Assembly (NCBI GenBank): GCA_963855995.1
Contig: OY979723.1
Location: 1,741,001 to 1,805,000, forward strand
DNA: 64,000 nucleotides
DNA from: Muricea muricata
Taxonomy: Eukaryota; Cnidaria; Anthozoa; Malacalcyonacea; Plexauridae
Reading direction: 5' to 3'
Below, in pieces: positions 1 to 12,100 of this stretch. The notes under the pieces are model-generated. The model ran no database searches, was not told where the DNA came from, and saw only the letters and a program-made list of their open reading frames with translations. How positions within the stretch are numbered: the stretch's first letter is position 1; the number at the start of each line of letters is the position of its first letter. The position numbers and the translations under genes were made by a program.

Positions 1-1565
1 ATAATTCGTGTAATTATGGGCTTGGTTAAATAATGACAAAATTTGTACATATTTAACCAAAGTTATAAAATCTCTGAAAACAGTAACTTCAATCCTTATA
101 ATAACATTTTCCAACACTAAAGACACAATAATTCGTGTAATAATGGGCTTGGTTAAACAATGACAAAATTTGTACATATTTAACCAAAGTTATAAAATCT
201 CTGAAAACAGTAACTTCAATCCTTATAATAACATTTTTAAACATTAAAGACAAAATAATTCGTGTAATAATAGGCTTGGTTAAATAATGACAAAATTTGC
301 ACATATTTAACCAAAGTTATAAAATCTCTGAAAACAGTAACTTCAACCCTTATAATAACATTTTTAAACATTAAAGGCACAATAATTCGTGTAATAATGG
401 GCTTGGTTAAATAATGACAAAATTTGTACATATTTAATCAAAGTTATAAAATCTCTGAAAACAGTAACTTCGATCCTTACAATAACATTTTCCAACACTA
501 AAGACACAATAATTCGTGCAATAATAGGCTTGGTTAAATAATCACAAAAATTGTTCCTATTCAACCAAAGTTATAAAATCTCTGAAAACAGTAACTTCAA
601 TCCTTATAATAACACTTTTAAACATTAAAGACAAAATAATTCGTGTAATAATAGGCTTGGTTAAATAATGACAAAATTTGCACATATTTAACCAAAGTTA
701 TAAAATCTCTGAAAACAGTAACTTCAATCCTTATAATAACATTTTTAAACATTAAAGACACAATAATTCGTGTAATAATGGGCTTGGTTAAATAATGACA
801 AAATTTGTACATATTTAATCAAAGTTATAAAATCTCTGAAAACAGTAACTTCGATCTTTACAATAACATTTTCCAACACTAAAGACACAATAATTCGTGC
901 AATAATAGGCTTGGTTAAATAATCACAAAAATTGTTCCTATTCAACCAAAGTCATAAAATCTCTGAAAACAATAATTTCAATCCTTATAATAACATTTTC
1001 AAACACTAAATACATAATAATTCGTGTAATAATAGGCTTGGTTAAATAATGACAAAATTTGCACATATTTAACCAAAGTTATAAAATCTCTGAAAACAGT
1101 AACTTCAACCCTTATAATAACATTTTTAAACATTAAAGACACAATAATTCGTGTAATAATGGGCTTGGTTAAATAATGACAAAATTTGTACATATTTAAT
1201 CAAAGTTATAAAATCTCTGAAAACAGTAACTTCGATCCTTACAATAACATTTTCCAACACTAAAGACACAATAATTCGTGCAATAATAGGCTTGGTTAAA
1301 TAATCACAAAAATTGTTCCTATTCAACCAAAGTTATAAAATCTCTGAAAACAGTAACTTCAATCCTTATAATAACACTTTTAAACATTAAAGACAAAATA
1401 ATTCGTGTAATAATAGGCTTGGTTAAATAATGACAAAATTTGCACATATTTAACCAAAGTTGTAAAATCTCTGAAAACAGTAACTTCAATCCTTATAATA
1501 ACATTTTTAAACATTAAAGACACAATAATTCGTGTAATAATGGGCTTGGTTAAATAATGACAAAA
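1..1565. repeat. 127-bp satellite array with 381-bp higher-order period
   Basis: The word AATTCGTG recurs at 3, 130, 257 and 384, giving an exact 127-bp monomer. About twelve copies are present and the array runs off the left edge. Monomer variants recur every third copy: one variant has ATCACAAAAATTGTTCC near 541, 922 and 1303, a spacing of 381 bp. This is a three-monomer higher-order repeat. The array stops abruptly after GACAAAA at about 1565. Minus-strand open frames of about 65 codons in every monomer are a by-product of repetition. Confidence 0.95.
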
Positions 1566-2053
1566 GTTCACTCAACGAACCAGCAAATACATATCATAGG
1601 TTGTCCCATAGAAGCTATTTTCCTCATAGCTACGTTTTCAAACGATAAAACAGTCCCCTTAACAATATATATAAAATAAATTGCGTTTCAATGATCGCCA
1701 CACAACGAAAGTTGTACGCGCAAAAATGTAAATGAATTGTGTTGATGTCTGTTACATAGAATTCACATAGAATTCACACAGAAATTCGTCTTCTTCCTCC
1801 TATTACATAGAAATGATCCTCTTTGAGTGTCTGCCTGCCGTCAGCATCGGCGAACGCCTGCAACCACTTTGGTGCTGACTGCATCATTCGCTTGCCCAAC
1901 CTCTTCTCCTGGCCGATCTCTCTCTGCCTCTTATTGACCTCTTGAGTCTTCACACAGTCATGCCCGCAGTTTTAATGCCACCTGATTTTTCTGTCCGTGA
2001 TCTCCCACTCCTTGAACAACTTCACGTTGCGGTCAGCGAACTGGAACACAATC
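1566..2053. other. No gene seen
   Basis: Unique-looking AT-rich sequence follows the satellite. A C/T-rich stretch from about 1785 to 2000 has short open frames but no recognisable protein. Confidence 0.5.
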
Positions 2054-2061
2054 CCTTTGAT

Positions 2062-2469
2062 CAGGGGCGTAGCCAAAGGAGGGTGGTCGCCCCCCCCTCT
2101 CCAATGGTCCGAAAAACCATTTTTTCAAAACGTTGAAATCCGGGTAGAAAATTTTTTTTTGGGGGGGGGGTTATCTGATAGTGAAAGAAGACCAATTTTG
2201 GAATTGATCGCCAAATTAAGCGATTATTCGCTTATATCTAAGGCAAATAAAGAATTACTAAAAAAGTCATAGTCCATTTTGTATCAACTTGATGCTGTCG
2301 TGAATTCTTCCTGCCCAAACTTCCAGAATGGGGGAACCCCTACTTTCCAGAATTTTAAAAACCCTATATAGAATTTTAAATTTTCTCGGTGGGGATGTCG
2401 CCCGACACCCCTTAAATGAGCTCGTCCCCGTCCCCCCCCCCAAAACTGAGGGCCCTGGCTACGCCCCTA
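2062..2469. mobile_element. Non-autonomous hAT-like element with 8-bp target duplication
   Basis: Terminal inverted repeats are CAGGGGCGTAGCCA at the left and its near-complement TGGCTACGCCCCTA at the right. They are flanked by a perfect 8-bp direct repeat, CCTTTGAT, at 2054-2061 and 2470-2477. An 8-bp duplication with CAGGGGCG termini is typical of the hAT superfamily. The 408-bp interior contains C-runs and a G-run (about 2161) and no intact transposase. Confidence 0.85.
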
Positions 2470-2477
2470 CCTTTGAT

Positions 2478-3302
2478 ATGGTTGAGTCTTGGTCACTTCA
2501 CCATCTCTGTATTACAAATACCTGCCTTCTTCTTTAGTAGACAAATTTGGCTAACGTTTGTTTATACACAATTCACATTTAAGATCACTCACATGCCTAG
2601 TTACTATTATATTAGCTTGCGGCAGCGTAACGGAGAACAAAAGTAACTACGCATTTAGAAGTATGGACATGAGTGAATAACTCGTATTCATCATTGGTAT
2701 GCCTGATTACTTTTGTCCTAATTTACTCTTCCGCAAGCGAGAACAATGGTATCGAACCACACGAATAATCCAAAGTTGGGAATTGGGTGGCAACGGAAAG
2801 AACATTGTTAGCCAAATTTGTCCAATGATTTATTAAATAATTAATTAATTTGAATAAATTACGCGTGGCTCCGGCACCGTGTATCGTTGTATCGCTTTTT
2901 AGTAGTGGCCACGATTTACTGCCTTTGGGAATGTCAAATGTCATGCAGGCCATAGGCAGTGCCAAATGTCGTCAAAGAGTGCCACAAAGAATATTGATAG
3001 CTAATTTTTAGCCTCTTACAATCGAGCAACGAGAGTTTTCTATTACAATCTTTTAATTGTGCTAATGCATGCACAACAATATTTTATGACAAATTCGTTC
3101 GTTTGTGCTTGTACAGAATTTCACTAATGTACAATACAAAGCTGATTAACGTACTACTGGGCTCGATTTACTTTGACAAGTTTTATTGGTTGAGCATACA
3201 GACGGGCAAGCATGCTTAGCTAATTTTTCTACGACAAGTGCACTTGTTGAAAAGCTAGCATTTTGAACAACTGTACTTGTCATAGAAAAGAATGGAAAAG
3301 TG
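2478..3302. other. No gene seen
   Basis: AT-rich sequence with short open frames in several phases, none resembling a known protein. Near 3214-3290, GACAAGTGCACTTGTTGAAAA and a later CTGTACTTGTCATAGAAAAG form a small imperfect dyad. Confidence 0.4.
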
Positions 3303-3310
3303 GCGCAGAC

Positions 3311-3513
3311 CAGTGGCGGATTCAGGGTAAGTCAAAATAAATTATAGCAGCTCAATTTTAAATTCAAAATAACTTTATAACAATGTCATAGGTTATGAAT
3401 TTCAAAAGAATAAAATCTAACCAATGAAGTTGCTTTGAAGGTATTTTAAAATGTAAATATATCCTAGAATGAGCTGTGGTAATTTATTTTGACTTACGCT
3501 AGATCCGCCACTG
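3311..3513. mobile_element. 203-bp hAT-like MITE with 8-bp target duplication
   Basis: The ends are CAGTGGCGGATTCAG and its complement CTAGATCCGCCACTG. The inverted repeats continue inward through GTAAGTCAAAATAAATTA. A perfect 8-bp direct repeat, GCGCAGAC, flanks it at 3303-3310 and 3514-3521. No coding capacity. The termini and duplication length fit a hAT-derived miniature element. Confidence 0.9.
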
Positions 3514-3521
3514 GCGCAGAC

Positions 3522-4057
3522 GAGCGAAAAAAAATGGCATGCGACACGATTAAAACTTGTCATTGTTAAACATGTCTTTACTTACCCTTTGTCTATGGCC
3601 ATAAAATTCGGATATGCGAAATGTCATACAGGTGTTATCTAGAAAACGATAACTCTGAACCGAGGCGGGGCAAAGAGCAATTAATTTTTTCCTTCCTTAG
3701 CTAGAAAATATGGGAATTTATTAACGGTCATTACATTACACAGTTAGCACACAATTTTACATACAGATCAACCCAATTTCTCTATATGGCTCAGTTTGTC
3801 TTATGTATAGAACTATCCTTTTGTGATTTCTCTTGAAATATATACACACAATTTTGCATGAGAAATGCTCTTATTTAGTTCAGCACGACCACTGCTGTAA
3901 TATACATTTATCTACATCCAATCAACATGGCGGTCAATAACGCTACACGCATGCGGCCGCGTCTTAGAAAACGGCGGGAAAAGTACGTGTAAATTGTATA
4001 CAAACGAGAGTAGACTAAAACAACATCAAAGATAGGTTAAAGGTGTCAGATATTCAG
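3522..4057. other. No gene seen
   Basis: AT-rich sequence. Two matches to the YY1-like word ATGGCG lie in or near it (3928 and, inside the next element, 4149), but no start exon with a good donor follows. Confidence 0.4.
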
Positions 4058-4581
4058 TTAAAGGAGCAGTGTCACATTTCACGCATATGCTTCTACACAT
4101 AATAAACTTGAAAGCGTTGGGCCAACGTTTTCAAGTTTAGAATCCAAGATGGCGTCCTCAAAGGAGGGCGAGTATTGTCTGAAATCCGATATTTCCGGAA
4201 GATAAAAAAGAAACAGAATGACACTTTCACAATTTATAAATCATTGTAAATAATAAATATACCCGTTGAAGGCTACGGACTGGTGGCCGAAAGCTCGTAA
4301 ACAAATAAATATATTTTAGTCAGAGAACGTCTCACCTTTTTCATTTAAGAATTTATTTGGTATACAATGTATTTAAGGCACGGAGAATGCAAAAATGGAG
4401 GTGGGATGTAACCGTTGGAATTGCAGCGATTTCGCCGCACATCTATTTTCTCTTGAATACATAAGAAGGTAAAAACAATGCAATTTATGTTCTTTAATCA
4501 AACTGAATCTACATGAAATTCGTAAAATAGTGAGAAAATAAAGAAATGAAATATGCGTGAAATGTGACACTGCTCCTTTAA
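4058..4581. mobile_element. TTAA-flanked foldback element, 524 bp
   Basis: TTAAAGGAGCAGTGTCACAT at the left is matched by its reverse complement ending in CTGCTCCTTTAA at the right. Inverted repeats are at least 31 bp and perfect over most of that length. TTAA at both outer edges fits insertion at a TTAA target, as for piggyBac-like elements. The superfamily is inferred only from the target site. No transposase is visible inside. Confidence 0.8.
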
Positions 4582-4654
4582 GACAGCAATTGAAAATATA
4601 GGGTACAGAATTCTTCACGAGTATTTTCCTTATCTTATCCTCCACTGGCAGAAA

Positions 4655-4990
4655 CGCAACAGGCTTGATGTAAGTTGTGGATTTTACCTGCTTGATGCAA
4701 GTTTGACATCAAGTTGCATCAAGCCTGTTGTCTCTATCAAGTTGCATCAAGCCTGTTGGCTTCATCAATTAAGTTGCATCAAGTCTGTTATCTCTATCAA
4801 GTTGCATCAAGCCAGTTGGCTTCGTCAATTTTCAGCATGTTGGCTTCATCAAGTTGCATCGAGTCAGTGAAAATCAGACTTGAAGTAACTTGGTATTTGC
4901 AGACTTGCTGCAAGTTCTTGAAACAACTTGCATCAAGCTTGTGAACAAAGAGCCTTGACAATCAACTTGCATCAGGCCTGTTGACAGCAA
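4655..4990. repeat. Degenerate tandem repeat of CAAGTTGCATCAAGCC words
   Basis: About a dozen irregular copies of words such as CAAGTTGCATCAAGCCTGTT, with variable spacers. Related CAACTTG-rich arrays occur at 11600-11890, 15100-15260 and 20990-21215, so this is a dispersed family. Confidence 0.8.
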
Positions 4991-5050
4991 TATGCAGCAG
5001 ACTTGTCATCATCCAGCCCGAGAGCAAGGGATGTGAACGCATCCTGATAT

Positions 5051-5273
5051 GGGGCCGGTTGTATCAAAGGCGTTTAGCTTAAACCGTGGATAAGAGAAAT
5101 TCAAAAATCACTTTTACACCTAGTACGGAACCGAAATTATGAGTTTAATAGAATAAATATTTAGTTTTTATATACAATTGTTCTTCTCAGGTCAAATAAC
5201 TTTAGCTGGCTTGTTTATACAGCATGCAAACTTGTTTTATAGTTTTGACTTATCCACCGTTTAAGCTAAACGC
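5051..5273. mobile_element. Truncated copy of the GGGGCCGGTTGTATC MITE
   Basis: The body matches the intact element at 60680-60921 almost base for base, from GGGGCCGGTTGTATCAAAGG through TTATCCACCGTTTAAGC. The last part of the right inverted repeat is missing and runs into unrelated sequence after AAACGC. It lies just downstream (3' side) of the Roco-like gene. Confidence 0.85.
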
Positions 5274-5426
5274 TCACGGCAGACTTGCTGCAATTTGAAA
5301 GTTTCTGACCATGTACTTTTCACTAACTTTTCCTCGGTCTTCTTACAGCTGTTGTGCTGGGCTCGAACACAACAACTAGCGCATGCGCAAACGTTTAAAC
5401 GCAACGATCATCCAATCATATACTTT

Positions 5427-6135
5427 CTACAAAATAACACAAGTTTTGCTCTTCGGCGCTGGATCGAATCCATTTTCCTTTTGTTTCGACATAGTGGCCA
5501 AATTATCTACGATTTTGACAACTTCATTCAAAGCGTCCGTGGCGGCGTCAGCGTCCCCAATTGCAACCGCCCGCGCCACACTGGCAGTCGCATTTGCAGC
5601 CCGTACGCCCGCTGAACTCGCCTTTCTGTTCCGACTCAAATGTTCGGCCGCTGCCCCGACCACTGCAGCCGCAACAGTACACGCCGCTAATGGTTTGACC
5701 TGATCATCCACTGTCGTCATCTGATCACCCTCGAATTTCACGTGATGTTTTTTCTTCGGTTCGTTGGCCTTCCGCTGACCAGTTTCCATCGCGGGCTCGT
5801 ACGAAACCTCCGACCGTGATGAATTATTGTTCGCGGGCTCGGAACTCTTCACCGAGTTCAAATCGCCGATAGCGCCGGATACGAGTCCTCCTGTGTCCTC
5901 TGATGGCGGCTCTATGTCTCCGGTGCCGAAAATGAGATTACGACATTCGCTAATGAGCGTTTGCAGCTGCTCGACGTTAAATATGTGTGCACTGCCTACC
6001 CCAGAGCCGGCGCTAAGCGGTGTCGTGATAAGCAAAGAACAATTCAAGTCCTCTTCAAGACAGGCGCCAATCAGTGATTTGTTGAGCCCGCCAAAAAATT
6101 TAATATTCTCTTCCAAAATCGGATCTGCAATATAC
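5427..6135 (-). CDS. Exon 14 of the Roco-like gene: rest of TIR-like module, Ala-rich tail, CAAX
   Basis: Acceptor TGCTTTCAG. Begins YIADPILEENIKFFGG, continuing the TIR-like module to about LISECRNLIFG. A low-complexity acidic and serine-rich stretch, a basic patch (KANEPKKKHHVKF) and an alanine-rich helical segment follow. The last residues are PKSKTCVIL and a TAG stop at 5427-5429. Confidence 0.88.
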
Positions 6136-9100
6136 CTGAAAGCATAATGTTCATGTTATGATACAGCGTCTTGCCGAAATGGCTCATTTGAATCGTATCA
6201 TTAAGTGTAATAGACCGACGTCGCGAACAAATAAGTGAAGACAGCTACCTGCAACGAAAAACAAATATCAACCCACGTCAAATATGGATGAGACTTCAAA
6301 ATTCCGCTCAGGTCTGTCTGTCAACACGCCGCGACATTCGCACGCTTGCAAATTGACAACAGCTTCAATTTGCTGTGCGAGTAGTAATATTCACTCAACA
6401 TTGAACAACCCTATGTAATTCTTGCTCTGGGGCGACCAGGGCCTGTGTTCCCTATAATGGACATTATTATCAACTTTCGTAAGCTCGAATACAACTCTCG
6501 TTCGTGTTTGAACGGAAAATCTCATCAAAATCTCTCGCTTGTCAGCTCTCATCCAACTCTTGTTTTCGCTTCACCACGGCATGCGAGCTGAGAAAACTCT
6601 AATACAATTAAGTCTTGCTTCTGAGTTCTCATCTCAGACAACTCTTTTTTTCGTTTGACGACGATATACGAATTGCGAAAACTCTCACACGAACTCTCGC
6701 TTCTCAACTCTCAAGCAATGAGAACGGCAGTTTACATGAGAGTTGAGAAAGCGCTCATACAAAATTCTCGTGCCAAGACTCTCACCAACTCTCGTGTATC
6801 TCTTATTCATGTTTGACTGAGACCTAAGCGTTGAGAAAACTGTCGTACAAACTCTCCCTTCGCAACTGTCGCACAACTCTTCTCCTCGACCTTTTTACCA
6901 AGACATGAGCCAAATCTCGCTTCTCGACTTTCATAAACGCATATAACTTCGGTTTTCGAGAAGAGAATAAGAAAAACTCACATGCAAACTCTCGTAACTC
7001 TCTCTCGCCAAAACTTAATGACAGGCATGCCACAGATTACAAGCATTCAAAAGCCTACTTTATTTACACCCTTAAATGTTTCATTCCCTCGACCAACTTT
7101 GAATAAAATCATTATATGTTATTTATATTACCTTGATAAACATAAACTGAACTCGTGCAATCAAACTGAAACAGTTCAAACAGGCAGCGGCGCAAATAAC
7201 AGTAGTATTGCACAGCAAAGCATCGGGCAATTCTTTTACATTGTTTAGAATTCGATCGCTTTTAATGACTTTTATTACTCGAGGCTAACCAATCATAAAT
7301 AATTGAATGAAAAAGCTCATTTTAAAATTAAATTAACGGCAGAAATAGAGAGTTCAAGAAAAAAGTCATTAAATGTTATTGTTTTGAGCGTCATGTGTGG
7401 AATTCAGGGCGAAAACGCGCATAAATAAATTTAAAAAAATGAATTTACGAAATCCACTAAATTGCCGTGGTTTATGCCTGGAGAGCATTCGTTTCAAAGT
7501 TTAGTAAATACATCAGATCCTTTTCAGATAACTCAGATAAAAGCCGCACAACTACCTACACTAGACAACCACGTTTGAGATATCTTTTTCAGATAGTTCA
7601 GACACAAACTACGACAGCTTATTGTAGAATACTACATACACTGGACCACCACGTTTGAGATATCTTTTTCAGGTGGTTCAGACACAAACAACGACAGCTT
7701 ATTGTAGAGTACTATCCACACTAGAACACCACGTTTAAGATATCTTGTTCAGATAGTTCAGACTCAAACTAAGACAGCTTATTGTAGAATACTACCTACA
7801 CTGAATCCTTTGCTACCTTTGAAGTACTTTTAGTAAAATAATGGACTTACGATTTTGTCAAAAGAATTATCACAGCAGAACACTGCTGTTCATTGTTCTC
7901 CGTATCGGAAGACGCAAGTTCCGAAGACTGCAGATGAACAATGAATCCAGATTTTTCCAGATTAGTACCCAGGACTTGTGCCTCCTCTTTATGGCTTTCT
8001 TCATGGTTGATACATACACTGGATTGAGCTGGAAGACAAAATTAAAGTCAGATGCATTGTTTATTTTAGATTCGCTCAACTACGGATGACACACAGATAA
8101 CAAAAGAGTTGCCAATCCGTTCTCCTTTCTAAAGTCTACATCCAGTGGTATGTAGCTAACCTACTATGCCAGTTTCATATGTACTTTCATTATTGATTTC
8201 TTTATAAATTGATTGCTTTCACAGCCTTGGAACGACCAAATCGTCGGGCTACTGTCTACATGTACATTGAGATTACACCACCAACTCTTGTCGATGTTTT
8301 CAAATTTTGAACTGATTTGGCAAGAGTTAGAAGGCTTCTGTGTGTCACAGTCATCTCTCAACAACTTTCAGGCATTTTTTGTACCTGTTTCACGAGGGTA
8401 AGGGAGCCAAAGAAACTCTTATAAACTCCCCCTGGCCTTCCCAATTAATCACAGCCCTTATTATTTACAATAACAATAGGCTGTCAACCTGATAGGTTTT
8501 TCATCCAGCTTAGTAAATCTACTGGGACAAATATTTCTTCCTTCTTCTGAAAATCTAAAACAGAAAAAAATTACTAAAATGAATATAAAAACTTCAAATT
8601 ACAGTATGTATCAACGATAAAATATATCCAGGATTATTAATATGGTAATACGACTAACTACTGTTCTTCCTAGAGGTCCAGTAAGGATCATCACTTATTG
8701 ATCCAGTGTCACTACAGGAGGAAATCTAAACTAAACTAACTTTATTTATACTGGGTAGCTCTATCAGTTCTAAACTGTTCTTCCTAGAGGTCCAGTAAGG
8801 ATCATCTCTTGTTGATCCAATGTTACTACAATGAGAAGGAAACCTAAACTAAGAAAAACAAGTGAACTTACTTATTGGAGGAATAAGCCAAACATTTTTC
8901 TCGCAATTTTCAGTTTTTTCGATAAAATCTGTGAGTAAATGGTAAACGCTTCTGGAGAAATCGTTTACTGTCGATGGACTGCCAAACTACAATTACAGAG
9001 AAGACGTTATAAGTTCCTTGTATGTTTGCATGGTGAATATCAAATTAAAATATAATTTTGTGGAAACACCACGTAAGTTTATTATCGCAAAGCTTTTGAT

Positions 9101-12100
9101 CCATAAGCTCGGATCTTCATCAGTGCTAATAACAATAATACCTTTGCGATAATAAACTGATGTGGTGTTTTCACAAAATTATATTTTGATTTTAATCTAA
9201 AGAGATGCTATATCATGACTGTATCATAATGCCATCAAGCCTGAAACAAGTGCTTAACAGCATGCTCGAAACTTGTACAACAACTGGGAATAAGCAATGC
9301 GAACACAACCTGTCGATTGCTTGTGAACAAACACATCACTGCTATTAACCACTGAGCTTTATTTTTATCTAAAGCAAAGCCTTAGGACTAACTCACCCGA
9401 TAGTACAATCCAGGAAAATTTGACAAATAACATTCAGTGATGTGCACAAACTGGGCTAGAGCTGCCCAAGCAATACTCAGTGCTTGCTTGGTACCGTTTG
9501 TGACTTTACACCGAGCAATCATCTGCAACAATCGACATTTTGAAGACATCATGATGTCAACAACGCCAAGTCTGAAGACCAGGCCGGTACGCCAATGAGC
9601 GACGATGATTTTCGATGGCTTGAAGTTTTTGCAAGCAGCCAGGATACACAGCGCCAAGTCATCGCAGAAACCTTCCTGGAAGTGATAGTGCCATTGGACA
9701 GATACTGTTGAGCCCGGGGCTGTGTTTGGCCATACTCCAGGCTGAAAAAGTTTACTTTATGTACAGTTGCATCATAGGTATACGTACTGTATTAGAACCG
9801 ATAGAGCTTCTGTATCCACAATAAATAAAATTAGTTTAGGATAGGTTTCCTCCTGTAGTAACACTGGATCAATAAGAGATGATCCTTGCTAGGCCTCTAG
9901 GAAGAACAGTTTAGAACTGATAAAGTTACCCCGTCTAAATAAACTCAGTTTAGTTTACGTTTCTTCCTGTAGAAACACTGAATCAATAAGAGATAATCCT
10001 TACTGGACCTCTAGGAAGAATAGTTTAGAACCGATAGAGCTATCCCGTGTAAATGAAGTTAGTTTAGTTTAGGTTTCTTTCTATAGTAACACTAAATCAA
10101 TAACAAATGATCCTTACTGGACCTCTAGGAAGAACAGTTTTTAACTGATAGAACTATCCAGTATAAATAAAGTCAGTGTAGTTTAGGATTCCTTCTGTAG
10201 TAACACTGGATCAATAAGAGATGATCCTTACTGGACCTCTAGCAAGAACAGTTTAAAACTGATAGATCTATCCAGTATAAATAAAGTTAGTTTAGTTTAG
10301 GTTTCCTTCGGTAGTAAGACTGGATCAATAATAAATTATCCTTACTAGATCTCTGAGAGGAATTGAATAGAACTGATAGAGCTATCCAGTGTAAATAAAG
10401 TTAGTTTAGTTTAGGTTTCCTCCTGTAGTAACGCTGGATCAATAAGAGATGATCCAAACTGGACCTCCAGGAAAAACAGTTTAGAACTGATAGAGTTATC
10501 CAGCATAAATACAGTTAAATTAGGTCAGATTGCCATGTTACTTACGGGAGGATCGTTTGGCAACTTTAAAAAGAGTGGCAGGTGGTATCGTTTAGTAACA
10601 GAAAGGTTTTTAAAATAAGATAACGCCAGTTCAATCTCATAGCCAGCTTTCGGTGCTCCATCAACGATGACTCCAAGTTTTAGCAGGAATGGAAGGAGTT
10701 GTTTAATATCGTCTTCGTTCATGTTCCAAACCTGTAAAACAAGAAAAATAACTTGAATTGATTTAAAATCAGTTTTAGAAAATGGCACTTCACGAATGTC
10801 ACTCTGCATAATCTAACCATACTTAACTCAGCAGTGAATTTTGTACAACATCAGATCACTTTAAAGGCCTGTTCAAACGAAGCCAACATTTTGGTCCAAC
10901 ATCACCCAACATTGTTGGATGCAACATGTTGGCCTCGTTTGAACACCATGTTGGATGATGTTGGCTTAATTTTAAACTTGCTTAAAATTTCGTCCACCAT
11001 CATGCAACATTGTTGGGCCAACAATGTTGCATGATGTTGGCTTCGTTTGAACAGACCTTAAGATAGCTCGCATTCAAGAGCATGTACGACCTCTGCATGA
11101 TCTAGCCATGCTTAACTCAGCAATGAGTTCTGTACAACATCAGATTACTTTAAGATAGCTCGCATTCAAGAGCATGTACTTCTTCTGCATGATCTAACCA
11201 TGCTTAACTCAGCAATGAGTTCAGTACAACATCAGTCGCTTCAATCTAGCCCACAAACTACAAAATAGACGCCTACCTGCCAACACAGAGGCAGAAATGA
11301 CTCTCTAATCATGCCTCTGTTAACAACATCTTCGATGGCCGATCGTAACGTCCAGTCGTTAGGCCTGGTCGACGTCGGCCAAAATCGTTGAACTAATGTG
11401 GATTTCTGGAGTTTGTTCACAAAATCCTGTGGGTTTTCATCTCGGTGTATCATTGCACATGCGTTGGCAAAACAACATGGATCGGTGATGATAAGCGTGT
11501 CTTCTGGATCGTCTAACGTTCCCGGAATATTCACCCGCGATAACACCCCCTGAAATATGAAAGTTTGCACGATAGCATAGTTGAAATATTGTGTGTACAA
11601 AATTGACGTAAACAGTCTTGTCGCAAGTTGTCAATTTTACCGCCTTGTCAACAAGTTGAAACAAACTTGTCAATTTCATCAAGTTGCAACGAGTCTGTTA
11701 AAATCAGGCTTGTTGCAACTTGTCATTTGCAGTGTTGTTACAACTTGCTGAAACTTGACAACCAAATTGCAACAGACCTGTCGTCACCAAGCTGTCGCAA
11801 GGCATGCGAACACATGCTAATATCGGCTTGTTGGTCAAGCTTTTGTGCGAAGTCAACAGGCTTGTTGCAACTTTCGCGTTTTTGACTGTGTAATCGAGTA
11901 TCATACTTCTATCAAATGAATGTTTCAAAGCCTGAAAACAAGCCATCTTGTCAAGCAATGTTAGAGGCATTCTACATATTTCGCAGCCATCCTCAGAGAT
12001 ATGAAAAACTAGATCCCATTAATCTGATGATGGTTATCAAATAGAATTGAGTACTCGCAGGAAAGCGTTAAGTCGTCACGCAAATATTTCGTGCACTTAA

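Noticed and set aside
89-1571. Series of 63-71 codon minus-strand frames
   Set aside because: They are the same 127-bp satellite monomer read in different phases; the period is not a multiple of three.
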